Of a DNA stretch of 64,000 nucleotides, positions 10,681 to 21,909 are shown in pieces. Both the position numbers and the translations under genes were made by a program. Source of the stretch: Gossypium raimondii. Taxonomy: Eukaryota; Streptophyta; Magnoliopsida; Malvales; Malvaceae. The notes beneath the pieces are model-generated. The model was not told the DNA's origin. It saw only the letters and a list, made by a program, of their open reading frames with translations, and searched no databases. Positions within the stretch are counted from its first letter, which is position 1, and the number at the start of each line of letters is the position of its first letter. The stretch is from positions 60,707,980 to 60,771,979 of the forward strand of contig NC_068575.1 in the NCBI RefSeq assembly GCF_025698545.1, read 5' to 3'.

Positions 10681-13200
10681 ATACTATTATAGTTAATATT
10701 AGATTTTGATTTTGATTAATTTAAAATTAAATTGGATCAAATTTGTGAGTAAAAAATCTTTTGGGATAATTTTTTCTATTCATAAAATTATAGACTAGGG
10801 TTTTTTAGGGTTTGTTTGGTATGAGAAAACGAAAAGTGATTATACGTTTTAATTATTTAATTTCAATTTTATCTATTATTATAAATATTTTTTTTTTTAC
10901 TTATTTTATCATCTTTTGTATCAAAGCAAAGCTTTAATCACCAAAACGCATGGGTGAAAAAAGGAGATGTGAAAATGCATTCGACTGCCTGTTTTTCTGA
11001 ATTATCTTTAAATTTTTAAAAGGAAACATTTTTAAAATTTAATTTGGTCTTGTTAAAGGAGATAAACTCTTTTAAGGGTTTAAAGTTGTCGGGGGAGATG
11101 TAGTAAAAATGATTTTAGGAAGAGTTGAGATTAAGTTGTATATTTGTAAGAGATTTAAAATATAAATTTTATCCTTGTATTAGTTTGTATCTTTGTACGT
11201 TTCAACTAAATTAAAATTCTAATATTTGGGGGACAAATTGTCAGTTTATCATATATGAAATTAATATTTTATGAATTTTGGAGGGTCTAAAGCTACAATT
11301 TCTCATTTTAAGGGGGGCCAAGGCCCTGTCTGCTCCCTCCCTTCACACCCTAGTCGACAGACCCCTTAACGAGTTAATATTGTTTTAAGTTGCTTGACTG
11401 TTGAGACATTAAATTTTAAAAAAAATACGAGAACAAAGTTAAAATAGATTATATGACACACGATCACCTATCAAAATAAATGATTTTCGCTTAATAAAAA
11501 TTTAACTCATACCCTACAATATGAAATGCTACCACTTAAATTAACCTCTATAAAGTTGAGAGAAAATCTCAAACCGTTAGAACACTCCCTATAAAAAAAG
11601 ATCCTTCAACTCCTAACCAATAATATTTTAAAAACTTGCTCGAAAATATAAAAAGAAAATCCTGATGATTGAAAAATTTTATAATTCATTTCCATTACAT
11701 CTTTACTGCTGCTGTAGTATAAAATTCTTAATTTCATCATTTCCGAAGTGATAATAATGCATACCCAAATCATTTGATTTTCCTTAATTAATTAATCAAA
11801 ATCTCTACCCTTTTCGACTATTGGCGGTCACAGGCACGTGCTTATATAAAAAAATGCATGCAGGATTTGTTTTTTTAATATTATAAATTAATCGACTGGC
11901 AAAAGCATAACTACTAGGTTTGTTGAAGAATGGATCAAATCTCACATTAATCTCTTTTTTTTTTTTTAAACTTAATTTCTCACTAAACATAATGCCATCC
12001 CCTTGTTAATTAATCTGGCAAACCAGCTGTTTAGTATTAATTAATTAAATTTATTTAATTACTTTAAAGAGTGAATCATGGAGGTACTTTTAATAATTTC
12101 TTTTATAAATATTAACAAATAACAGGTAGGCATCAAAGAATTAACGTACACTAACAGTTCATGACTGTGTTCTTAATGGTGAAACTATGTTATTAGTATT
12201 TGTATTATTTTTAAATTACATATTTAGTCTTTATACTCTAATTTAGTCAATTTTAATTTCTATATTTTTTCAAATCTTCCAAGTAATCATTTTAGTCGTA
12301 ATTTTTGAATTTTGAAATTTCATTATTAACTCAAATAATAGTCGTTAAATCCATTAGTTAAAATGATGTGGCTTTTTTACGAGTATTGTGTGGAAATAGT
12401 AAGTTAAAATGATATTACACGTGTGATAATATATTTATCGCATAAGATTTTGAAAATAGCCAAAATTTAACGTTATCGTTTGATTAGGATTGAAGTTTCA
12501 AAATTTGAAAGGTGCAACGACTAAAAATGATCAATTAAAGTGCATGGACTAAATTCATAACTTACGCATAGTATTAGTCAAAATTTTGACCTATTCTTAT
12601 TCTCTCTTGCCAAGTCAATAAATAAAATGATTAAATATCTAAGAGGTCCTTGCACTATAGAGTCAACAACAAAGTAGTCGACATCGCACCGATAGATACA
12701 TCATTCTTTTTCTACTAGAATCGATTTGTATTGATACTAGTATGTTTCAATGTATCTTTTCGTATCAATTAATATTTTTGAAATATATATGCATATAAAA
12801 ATATCTAAAAAATGCACAAGGTTAAATGAATTTCAAATATAGATACGCATCAATAAACTTCATAAAAATTTGGATCTTTATAATTTTTAGAATATTGTAT
12901 AAAATATTATTTTTATTTTTAAAATTTTAAAATTCACTAATCAAAGATAGACACGTGTAAAATTTTTTTACAATTGTATTTATATTTTGTGCAATTTTTA
13001 TAATATAAATGTAAATAGTGCTCACTTTTGAATCTGTTATCAAGTTTTTTTTCTATTTTCTAATAACATAGGGATTAAATTATTCTATTTATTTTAATAC
13101 CAACTAAATCACTAATAATCCTATAATACAATAACCTCATGAATATTTTATTCCAAAAAATACACAATAAAAAAGACCCTAACCCCATGATAATTAACTA
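10681..13200. other. AT-rich intergenic DNA with degenerate repeats
   Basis: No gene is seen. A GC-rich repeat patch lies at about 11305-11360. A hairpin element lies at 12218-12562: its left arm holds TTTAGTCTTTATACTC and its right arm holds GTGCATGGACTAAATTC. It belongs to the same loose family as the one at 3690-4040. Confidence 0.4.
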
Positions 13201-13872
13201 AATAAAGTAGCAATATTAAAATTAGTTATTCTGGTCTGTTCAGTCCGACGAGTCCCCTCAGCTATCCCTACCCTAACCCAAATTATTGGGAAGAGCCAAA
13301 ATAAAATTAAGAAATCATGTTCCATTTATTTTTCAATATTTAACATTAATTATACATTTTCACCAATAACGTCTTGACCTGATTATGGTCTGAGGCTTTT
13401 CAATTTTAGTTTCGATTATTTCGATTCTTAATTTGTTTGTAATTTAATCTTATTTTAAATTTATATTTTAATTGCTTGAATATATTAAAAGAAATACATA
13501 TTTTCACTTTCATGGAGTTAAAGGGATTTGGAGATTATTCCAACACTATATTATTTTTTCTAAAAAAGTTAAACTTAGACACATATTTTAATATTGATAT
13601 AAAAATATAATAAAATTTAAAATTCTCTATCGGATACATGTTTAATAAAGGAAATTGGGTTTAAGCCGCCGTTCACCTCACAATCCATAGATCTTGGCAT
13701 CATGAAAACCATGAACCATTCCAACAGGAACTTTAATCCATATTGTTAATACAATGATTTCTGAAAACATAGCATAAAAAGTAACATTTTATTAATAAAT
13801 TTAAAATTCAATTTTTAATATTCAAAATTAATTAATTATCAAATGTAAACACTTGAGTTTGGGTCCCGAAAT

Positions 13873-13965
13873 AACACGTGAGCTGACGTGCAAAGAACAT
13901 GGCGTGTGTTCTTTTTGCTTTCCTTAAGATTTGACCAGTCAACCTTCATAACCTTACGTTAACTA
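13873..13965. promoter_or_regulatory. cluster of ACGT and W-box motifs
   Basis: Within 90 bp are ACACGTGAG (a perfect CACGTG G-box/ABRE core), GCTGACGTGC (a second ACGT core) and an inverted W-box pair, TTGACCAGTCAACC. Paired ABREs with W-boxes are typical of stress- and ABA-responsive plant control regions. It lies about 1.7 kb upstream of the second PRE-like gene, so it may be a distal element of that gene or a relic promoter. Activity is inferred. Confidence 0.35.
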
Positions 13966-13975
13966 CCCTTAATTT

Positions 13976-15360
13976 TCTATTTTTTTCGTTAATTAAGATT
14001 AATACTTTGATCCACGAATCCAATATTACTTACGAATCGGTGGACGAGTCCTTATAATTATGCATTAATATAAAATTTCATAAACATACCCCGAAAAATA
14101 GTGAATTTTTTATTCATCCAATTTTATTTTATATAATTCAATGATTAAAATTCGAGCTTTCTATGATCAATTTTTATTTTGTATAAATTCCTTTCATTTA
14201 ATGAGATTTTTAAAAAATTTATTCTAAAAATATTAATGAATTGTTGAAATATGTTGTAAACATTTCATTACTACAATATTTAATGTGTAATAAATAATTA
14301 TTTTTAAATGTAAATATATTTTGAATAGAAGAAATATATATTTATACAATCCATAATAGAAAAAAAGTCTTTAATCCAGAATAGTAAAATTATAATTTTT
14401 AAAAAATTAAAAATAATAATAAGTTAATATAATAATAATACATTTTAACACTTAATAATAGATTGCATCATATCATGTCAAAATCCAACATCAACCAATA
14501 AACCACAAGGACCATACAACATTGTAACCTAATGAGGATAACCACTTATATCACCTAAGGTGCTTCCTAAACAACGAACAAACTAATAAACTATTCTATC
14601 AGATTGTAGCTCCGTCACTCATCGTTAGAAATCAAATCGATATGCGTAAATCTTCAATTTCGTTATATGCATATGTCATGTACGGATTTTATTTAACTCT
14701 TGGTTTATTGTGTTTTGTACTAATTTAATTTTACGTTGTAATTAGTTAAACATATATTTGTATTTGTATTGTGCTTGTGGATACAATGTATTTACCATTA
14801 TTCCATCAATAATGATATCACCATTTCCATTAGCTTGCAATTTTAGCTCTTTATGAGAGCCAATGCTTTAGTTATTTCTTTCAATATAACCTTTTTTTTG
14901 CTGTTGAAATTTGTATCAGACAATGACTCATTAGTAAACCGATCATTAACCAAATTAATTGTGATGTTCAAGTTCTCACTAGAATAGAGAAATAGAATAA
15001 AACATTTATTAAAGACAATACCGACTAGTTGAAAATTTTATTAATTTCTAAAATACGACACTTTGAATATTTCTTTTAAAAGTTTAAAATCCCATAATAA
15101 CCCTACAAATACATTTAAATTTAAAAATATATATATGTATCTCTTCAAATTTGCGTGAAATACAAATTTAAACCATACATACTTCAAAAAGAAAAATAAA
15201 AAAACCCAAAAAATTAAAGTTAAAAGATAGCTTCAAAATAAAATGAAAATGAAGCGAATTGGGAACAACCCCAATGAAAGACAGGATGGCATATCCAAGT
15301 GTGGGTTTTGATTCTTTTGTTTGTATTTTATTGTTCTTATTTATTTTTCCATCAAAACCC
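13976..15360. other. AT-rich upstream region of second PRE gene
   Basis: No gene is supported. A moderately complex stretch at 14460-14640 has no recognisable motif. A plus-strand frame at 15259-15441 runs across the probable promoter and leader and is most likely chance. Confidence 0.35.
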
Positions 15361-15652
15361 TATTTAAAGACAAAGAGGCATAAGCATTCTCCCATGCAAA
15401 TTGTCCCCCCTTCTCTCCAATCTCCAACACACCTCCACTAGCTTTTCTCACTTGAGAGTTTAAGCCTACATTTCACACCAACTAAATCTCTTCCTCCATA
15501 ACTTGTCTCCCTCAACACCATTCCGTCCTGTTCCTCATCTCCTTTTTAACTTACTTTTGCATTAATTTGCTTTCACAAACTCCCCACCTATATATATTGT
15601 AATCTGTGTGTTTGTTGAGAATTAATCTCATTAGATCAGATATATCCATAAG

Positions 15653-15803
15653 ATGTCAAGCAGAAGGTCAAGATCAAGGCAATCAGCAAGTAATTCAAGA
15701 ATAACTGATGATCAGATCAATGATCTTGTTTCTAAGTTACATCAACTTCTTCCTGAGATTCGTAACTCCCACTCTGATAAGGTATTTCAACTCCCCTAAC
15801 CCT

Positions 15804-15835
<32 letters not shown>

Positions 15836-16666
15836 ACTTTTGTAATTTTCATTTAAGTATTATTAAGTCTTGAAAACTGGGGTTCTTTTTTTTTCCTCTG
15901 ACAAATGATTAAGGACCAAACCCTTGTTTAACTTAACTAAAATAAAAAGAAAAGAAAATTGGGTGTAAAATTCAGACAATTTCCCATGCATGTATTTGGC
16001 TTTTTACTTCATCGAGAAATGGAGGAATAAAAAAGTTATCAAATTTGGAGTTTCTCTCGGTTATTTTTTTTTTCTCTGTCACTTTGCACTAAGCTCGAAT
16101 ATAATAAACTACAGACGGTGATGGATCTTTAATTTGATTTTGGATTTAAACTTAAACTATATTTATCTCCTCTCTCTCTTTTTTCATTTGAGGTATTTGA
16201 TCATATTTACTGATATATATATAAAATTTAGCAGTTTATGATTAAAACTATAAATATAAAATACGTTAAGTTATAAAGTATGAACTTATATATTTGAATA
16301 TGATATTTCAAACCTTTTTGTTCTTTGATGTTGATGATAAACAGCAATTAGATTTTAATTCATTGTAACTTATAAATTGATCTCACAAAACAAATCAAAT
16401 TAACAAAGAACTTTTATTATTAGCGACGGAAATAGCGGCATAACTTTTAGCGACGATATTATTGTTATTATTATCAGGGACTAAAAGTAGCAATTTTGAA
16501 CCTGTTGGATTGACAGGTTTCAGCGGCGAAAGTGTTACAAGAGACCTGCAACTACATTAGAAGCTTACACAGAGAGGTTGATGACCTTAGCGAGAGATTA
16601 TCAGAACTACTAGCGACGACTGACAATGCCCAAGCTGCCGTAATTCGTAGTTTGCTTATGCAATAA
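15653..16666 (+). CDS. PRE-family atypical HLH regulator (92 aa)
   Basis: Exons are 15653-15781 and 16517-16666, with a GT-AG intron after the codon for Lys43. The 92-aa protein starts [20 protein letters not shown] and follows the PRE/ILI consensus very closely: helix 1 about 18-35 ([15 protein letters not shown]), helix 2 about 44-75 ([20 protein letters not shown], then [13 protein letters not shown]), ending IRSLLMQ. It lacks the basic region. Known family members (PRE1-6/KIDARI, rice ILI1) sequester inhibitory HLH proteins and promote elongation growth. Two TATA candidates are seen: TATTTAAAG at 15361 (long leader) and CTATATATATT at 15588 (short leader). The intron opens with a CT/TA microsatellite at about 15805-15833. 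Confidence 0.93.
15805..15833 (+). repeat. (CT)n(AT)n microsatellite in PRE intron
   Basis: A run of CT dinucleotides passes directly into TA dinucleotides about 25 bp downstream of the splice donor of the second PRE gene. It is likely polymorphic. Confidence 0.85.
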
Positions 16667-17986
16667 AGATCACTTAATTAATAAAAATGAGGGTTAATTT
16701 TTGTATTAGGATTTTTATGGCTTCACTACTTTAATTTTATATTTTTAGAGTTTTCTTAATTTGTCTTTCTTTATATTTTTGTTATTTCTTTGCATTTCTT
16801 TTCTAATTTATGCTTTTATTTTCTTTTGATTACGCCTTTGTTAGCTAAGAACCTAAGTTGAAACCCAATGAGTAGATAATCTTTGTGCAAAGCTTTATGT
16901 GTTAATTTAGAAATAATTTTAAACAAATTTTAATTCATCCATTTTAAATTGATGTATTACCACTTGAATTAATACTTAATAAAATTTAAATAATTAAATA
17001 ATTAAATATTTTTTTCTCAATAGTATTCCAATTAACCATCATCCATGTTGATAAGTATTTATTAAACAATATTAAATTATGTTGAAAAATAAAATAATAT
17101 GTAACAAATATATTTATAAAATATTTATATAAAAATAAATAAGAAAAATAGTAAAGATTCTCAAAATCATAATGTCGCCTAATCAAATATCCGTTTAAGT
17201 AAGAGTAATTAAAAATAAAAGCGAGTTGAATATTGATTTTTTAATCATAATAATCAAAATATATATAAATCTGTTTATATATTCATAGTATTACCATAAT
17301 AAAACAAATCAAATATCCAAAAATCTGCCACACATACTGTCCACTAGAAAAAAATTTAATGAAATATTAATTAATATGTAAACATTAGAAAGTAGTATGT
17401 ATAACTCAACAAAAGAAGTTGATTAAATACAAAATTATCTAAAATAGTGATTAAATAATTTGTGGTCGGTGCTTATTATTATAAAATAATAAGAGAAAAG
17501 TGATCTTGATCCACTGATCAAGCTTCTCTCAACGTGCAAACGTGATGAACTCACCAATTTCAAGACATTAATTAAACCAAACCAGTTTTCTGCCAATTAA
17601 TTAGAATGGTAGTAATTGTTAATTACTTATTAAATCAAAAGTGCTCAAGTAAAATATCTGTCTTGGGACTAATCTGTATAACTTATCTTAAAATTTACTC
17701 AGCAGGTGTGTCTACTCATTCTAAAAGCTACCTACAGTTAATTTAAGATATTCCTTTTGTTTGTAATGAAGATTGCAATTTAACATTTGAGTTTTAATTT
17801 AGTTGATTTCGTTGTTATTATTATAATAATAATAATGATTAAATTCAAACGTTATTTTATTTATGGATTAAATATTTAAAGAAGATCGTGATATTTAAGT
17901 TAAAATTTTTAAATTTAGATTCAAAATATTTGTATTTTTCACAAGTAACATTTTTGAAGACAAGTTTCCATAATTTTTTCAATGTT
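16667..17986. other. AT-rich 3' flank
   Basis: The first 250 bp are T-rich and probably include the 3' UTR. The rest is AT-rich with no gene or RNA recognised. Confidence 0.4.
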
Positions 17987-17991
17987 GACAT

Positions 17992-19029
17992 TGTCGAAAC
18001 CGTTTTTTGAAAACAAAAATTTTGTTCTCGACTTTAAAAATTAAACTGGAGTCGCCACCGATCCTTTTATTAAGGTGTGATCGGCCCACCTTAAAAAAAT
18101 ATTTTGGCCTACGAATTTTGAGAAAACGAATTCGGGAGTCAGTTACGCACGAGGAAGGATTAGCACCCTCGCAACGCCCAAAATCGGTACCAAATTGATC
18201 ATTTAATGTCTTAGTGTTGAAGGTTAAAAAAGATTTTAAAATCAACTCAAATGATGAAATTTAAAAAGGATAATCAATCGTTCAAGTCATGTAAAGAAAT
18301 CGAGTCCCAATACGTTAGGGTACAATTCATTATAATCCCCGAACTTTGAATATCACTTTTATTTTATGCGAAAATCTTCATTTCGAGAAAGTAACATGTC
18401 ACACCCAATACGTTAGGGCACAACAAATTAAGCTCCCAAAAATGATTTTTTTTTGTGCTCCTGTGTTTAAAATAAAAAATATTCTCGGTTATTTAAGATT
18501 AATAAAGAAAATCAGAACCCAATTCGTTAGGGCTCAATTTTCCTCAAAAATCCCAAACTTCGAATATTACTTTTATTTTGAAAAAAACCTTTGAATCGAG
18601 AAAATGACTTTGATGTATTACCAAAACCAAAAATATATTTTCTAAAGGGTATGTTAAATAGTTAGTGTACAATGTAAAACAAATACCACAATTTAAATTA
18701 TATGTATATATGCATGTCAAAAATATATTTTCTAAAGGGTTCGTTAGGAAAGATATTGCTTGATGTTTGTTTTTCTTTGGACTCCTTGAGTCCGTTTTTT
18801 TTTTTGCAGGTGTGTTCCGGAGAGCACGGCTCGCGTGGGGAGTCGGTCTCCGAGTCTTGCGGCGATTGGCCTCCTGCTGGAAGCGTTGGGTGCGACGTGG
18901 GGTTGTTGGGGCTTGCGGCGACGGCAGAAAAGCCCTTAGAGTTTCTGCTATTTTTTTGTGGGCTAGGTTTAGTTGGATTTTGGGCCTGTTGTATAATTAT
19001 TTGGGCCCGGGCGTATTTGGGCTTGTACA
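17992..19029 (-). mobile_element. solo LTR (probably Gypsy) with 5-bp target duplication
   Basis: Read on the minus strand the element starts TGTACAAGCCCAAATACG (at 19029) and ends GGTTTCGACA (at 17992), so it has TG...CA ends. The flanks are identical: GACAT at 17987-17991 and GACAT at 19030-19034, a perfect target-site duplication. There is no internal domain, so it is a solo LTR of 1038 bp formed by LTR-LTR recombination. It is homologous, in inverse orientation, to 1-718. The inner region near 18800-19030 is GC-rich for this window; the reading frames at 18702-19103 are within the LTR and are not genes. The intact target duplication suggests it is not very old. Confidence 0.85.
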
Positions 19030-19034
19030 GACAT

Positions 19035-19740
19035 CATATGCCCATATTTGTTCATAATGTTGGCACTGTGCATACATGTAGAAATGGGCAGTCATATACT
19101 TAATTGTCTCAAATTATATAGCAATATGAATGGAGGCATGGTCAATTTTATCGTTAAAGCTGAAAATGCTTTTGAAAAATATTGTAAAAAAAATGTCATT
19201 TTAATTATGTTGTTGTAAAGTAAAAGTTATATTTTTAAATGAGATTTAAATTAGTTAATATTTTGATATATGAAATATATAGATTTAAATTATAATAAAA
19301 TATTAAAAATATTTATTAAAATAATTAATATTATGACATATGAAATGTATAAGGAAATATTTAAGTTTATATATTCACGTATTATATTAAAATATTAAAA
19401 CCCTAACCAGCACCCCGAATTCATCATCACCAACAGCTTTGTCAAGCGTTGCATCATAGTTAACTTTCAACCAATTATCCTCTAACCTCACTCAATCATA
19501 TCTAAATACTACATATTTCATAGTTTCGTCTCTATAAAGGTGTAAAGGTACAACTTTTTTTCCATAAACAATGTTTAATAGGATTAACACTAGTGCAACA
19601 TTTTCATGGAAAGATCTTTAACATACTTAGCATCTTTAACTTCTAGATTACCATCAATATTCTATTATCAACCAAATGCGAGGAAGATTAATAACTTATA
19701 CATTGACTTAACAATGTATATGTCACCGTTTGCTCATAAG
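19035..19740. other. AT-rich spacer
   Basis: No gene is seen. Around 19390-19720 the sequence is of mixed complexity but shows no readable frame or motif that I recognise. Confidence 0.35.
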
Positions 19741-20300
19741 CAAGGCACCCAAAAGTGCGGAACATGCCACTAGGTGTGAACAAATGCCACTCCAGGTGTG
19801 GAAGGAGGCCCCCTCAAATAAAACAAGCCCCCAACATGCCTAATTCAAGAAGGAAGAGTCAAAAGGTTCTCGGAATGTGGTTGACACTTCTAGAATGTGA
19901 TGAAAGAAGGCTTAAAAGAGATTGGAAGTATGAGGAAGAGATCAAAATTTTGTGGAATTAAGTAAAACATTTCGGAAGCTCTAGAATACTCTAGACTTGT
20001 ATAAACTTGGTAAACATTATAAAAATAGTCTAGAGACACAATCTTAACCACCCATTGTAATAAATCCTAATTACAGGATCAAAAGGGCTTGCCCTATATA
20101 AAAGAGGCATCATTCCCTCATTTGTACACAATTTTGCATTTTACCAATAATAGTTCTAGTATATCTCTCAAACTCACTTGTGTTCTTTAGGTTTTTTTTT
20201 TTATTGTGATTAGTAGAGACTAAAGGGTAGTTAGTGACTCTCCGAGTTAGATCCAAAGTTGACTTAGACATATGTTAACACAAGACCCAAGTCAAAGGTT
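19741..20300 (+). mobile_element. LTR-like fragment with internal promoter signal
   Basis: The stretch holds a strong TATA motif (CCCTATATAAAAGAGGC near 20092) followed by leader-like sequence, and it is not followed by a gene. It also has paired phrases such as AACATGCCAC and AAATGCCACTCC near 19760-19795. This architecture fits the U3-R part of an LTR. Ends could not be fixed. An alternative is the promoter of a non-coding transcript. Confidence 0.35.
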
Positions 20301-20721
20301 GCACATTAGCAGCACTAAAGTCTCACCCGTACAATTTTACCAACTCATCAATTTCATGGATTAACATTTTTTGAATTGCTTACTCTCTTTTTTTTTCTCA
20401 ATCAGCCATTCTTCTATACTAGATAGATCCCACTTTCTTTCCTCCTTCAATAATAACTAATCTATCTTCTCATAGCTTAATATTTTCACTATATATAATT
20501 CAGTAGAACAAATATCATGTTCATCATCAATGCATCTCGATCAATCAATCATAAAATTAATAACTACTCACAAACATGCACAATAACATTTATATTAACT
20601 CTAATTTATATTTAATTTAATTGTATATTAATCTAATTTACAAAAAATGGATGGAATATAAGCTACAACAACATGCATAATTTAACACTGCTTTAAGTAA
20701 TTAATAGCCACACAACCATTA

Positions 20722-20800
20722 TGTAACGTCCCTCATCTGATTTGATCGTCGAGTTCGAATTATGGTGTGCCACATTTGTTGCCGGAACAACTACAGTTAA
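20722..20800 (+). mobile_element. truncated LTR end related to 5657-7812
   Basis: It begins TGTAACGTCCCTCATCTGA and shares the order of phrases (GATCGTCGAGTT, CACATTTGTTGCCG, ACAACTAC) with the first 90 bases of the block at 5657. It is a truncated fossil. Confidence 0.6.
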
Positions 20801-20871
20801 ATATGCAGTAAATAATTATTCACACATGCAATTAAGTATCAATCACATTCAATTCATGTTACAATTAATAT

Positions 20872-21678
20872 GTATTTAATTGACGATTTGTTCCTCAAAA
20901 AGTATTTGATGACTTGTTTGTCATTCCAGTTTTGTTCAATAGTAGATCGGTTTTAAACCTATACAAAATTAACCCGGCCCATTAGTTTCAGTCCATTTAA
21001 TCCAAGTTTCGGATTTTTTTATGGATTTAGCATTATTTGGCTTTGAATTTTTTATAGAAAAATATATATGTTAATATCTATTTCACAATTAAATAAAGAT
21101 GTATGGAAATTTGAGATTTTCATCTTTAATACACTAGTTATAGGTTAATAATCAATCATTTTATCTTTCAAAATTGAGAAAAAAAATAGATATTTAATTG
21201 TGAAAAAAAATTAAGTACTAAATTGAATATTGAAAACAAATTAATATATCAAATAGAATATTAGCCTTTTATTTAGTGATAAAGTATTTTTTTTAAGGCA
21301 TTCACTGGAGCGAGCCCAGTGACTAATCTTCCACATTCTATAGGCTTATTTAGTGATAAAGATACTTCATACTCGGGACGAAAATCGAACTTTTGACCAC
21401 TGATTAAGGTCAGAAAGACATTTATTATCACCAAAAATAATTTTTTAGTTAAATTTGATTTAAAAATAAATATTAACATAGAATTTTTTTTTATAAAAGA
21501 AAATCAAAGGCTAAACAATATTAAATTCATAACAAAATTCAAAACCTAGATTAAACTGACTGAAATTAATGGACCGGGCCAATCTTGTATAGGCTAAAAC
21601 CAATCTAACATTGAACAAAATCGAAATGGCAAATAAGCCACCAAACAGTTTTTGTGGAACAAATGGTCAACTAAATAA
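20872..21678. mobile_element. terminal-inverted-repeat element (MITE-like, 0.8 kb)
   Basis: The left arm (about 20872-21015) and right arm (about 21530-21678) are reverse complements over about 140 bp with roughly 80% identity. Paired phrases include CTATACAAAATTAACCCGGC on the left against CTATACAAGATTGGCCCGGT on the complemented right arm, and TTTGTTCAATAGTAG against TTTGTTCAATGTTAG. There is no transposase. It is a non-autonomous DNA element with a SINE-like piece (21290-21430) inside it. It ends about 230 bp upstream of the VPS29 start codon and so may influence that promoter. Confidence 0.7.
21290..21430 (-). mobile_element. SINE-like insert within the MITE
   Basis: Read on the minus strand it holds AAAGTTCGATTTTCGTCCC, which resembles a tRNA B box (GGTTCGANNCC). 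It is followed by AATAAGCCTATAGAATGTGG and GGGCTCGCTCCAGTG, wording that I associate with a tRNA-derived plant SINE family. The A-box side is not clear, so the copy is probably truncated at its 5' end. Confidence 0.4.
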
Positions 21679-21909
21679 ATACTATTATATAAAAAATTCT
21701 GTAAAATAGAGTAAAGAGGTACTCTTTTCATTTATTATTAGTGTTTTATGTGCATTTTTGGGTTTCATCCCCAAAATTGAAAGCCAAATCTTTCACCGGT
21801 AATCAATCATTTTTATACAATTTCTTTTCATGCTCATGTTTCCTTGTTTGGGTTTCTTTCAAAATTTCTGAATCAAATCGGTGTAGTTATTGGTAGATAT
21901 TAGAAGAAG

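Noticed and set aside
13225-13260. Possible hammerhead ribozyme core (CCGACGAGTCC).
   Set aside because: The CTGATGAG and GAAA core elements and the pairing stems are not present.
15259-15441. 60-codon frame upstream of the second PRE gene.
   Set aside because: It runs over the probable TATA region and leader and shows no domain.
18702-19103. Overlapping plus-strand frames of 133 and 96 codons.
   Set aside because: They lie within the solo LTR, read against its orientation, and have low-complexity content.
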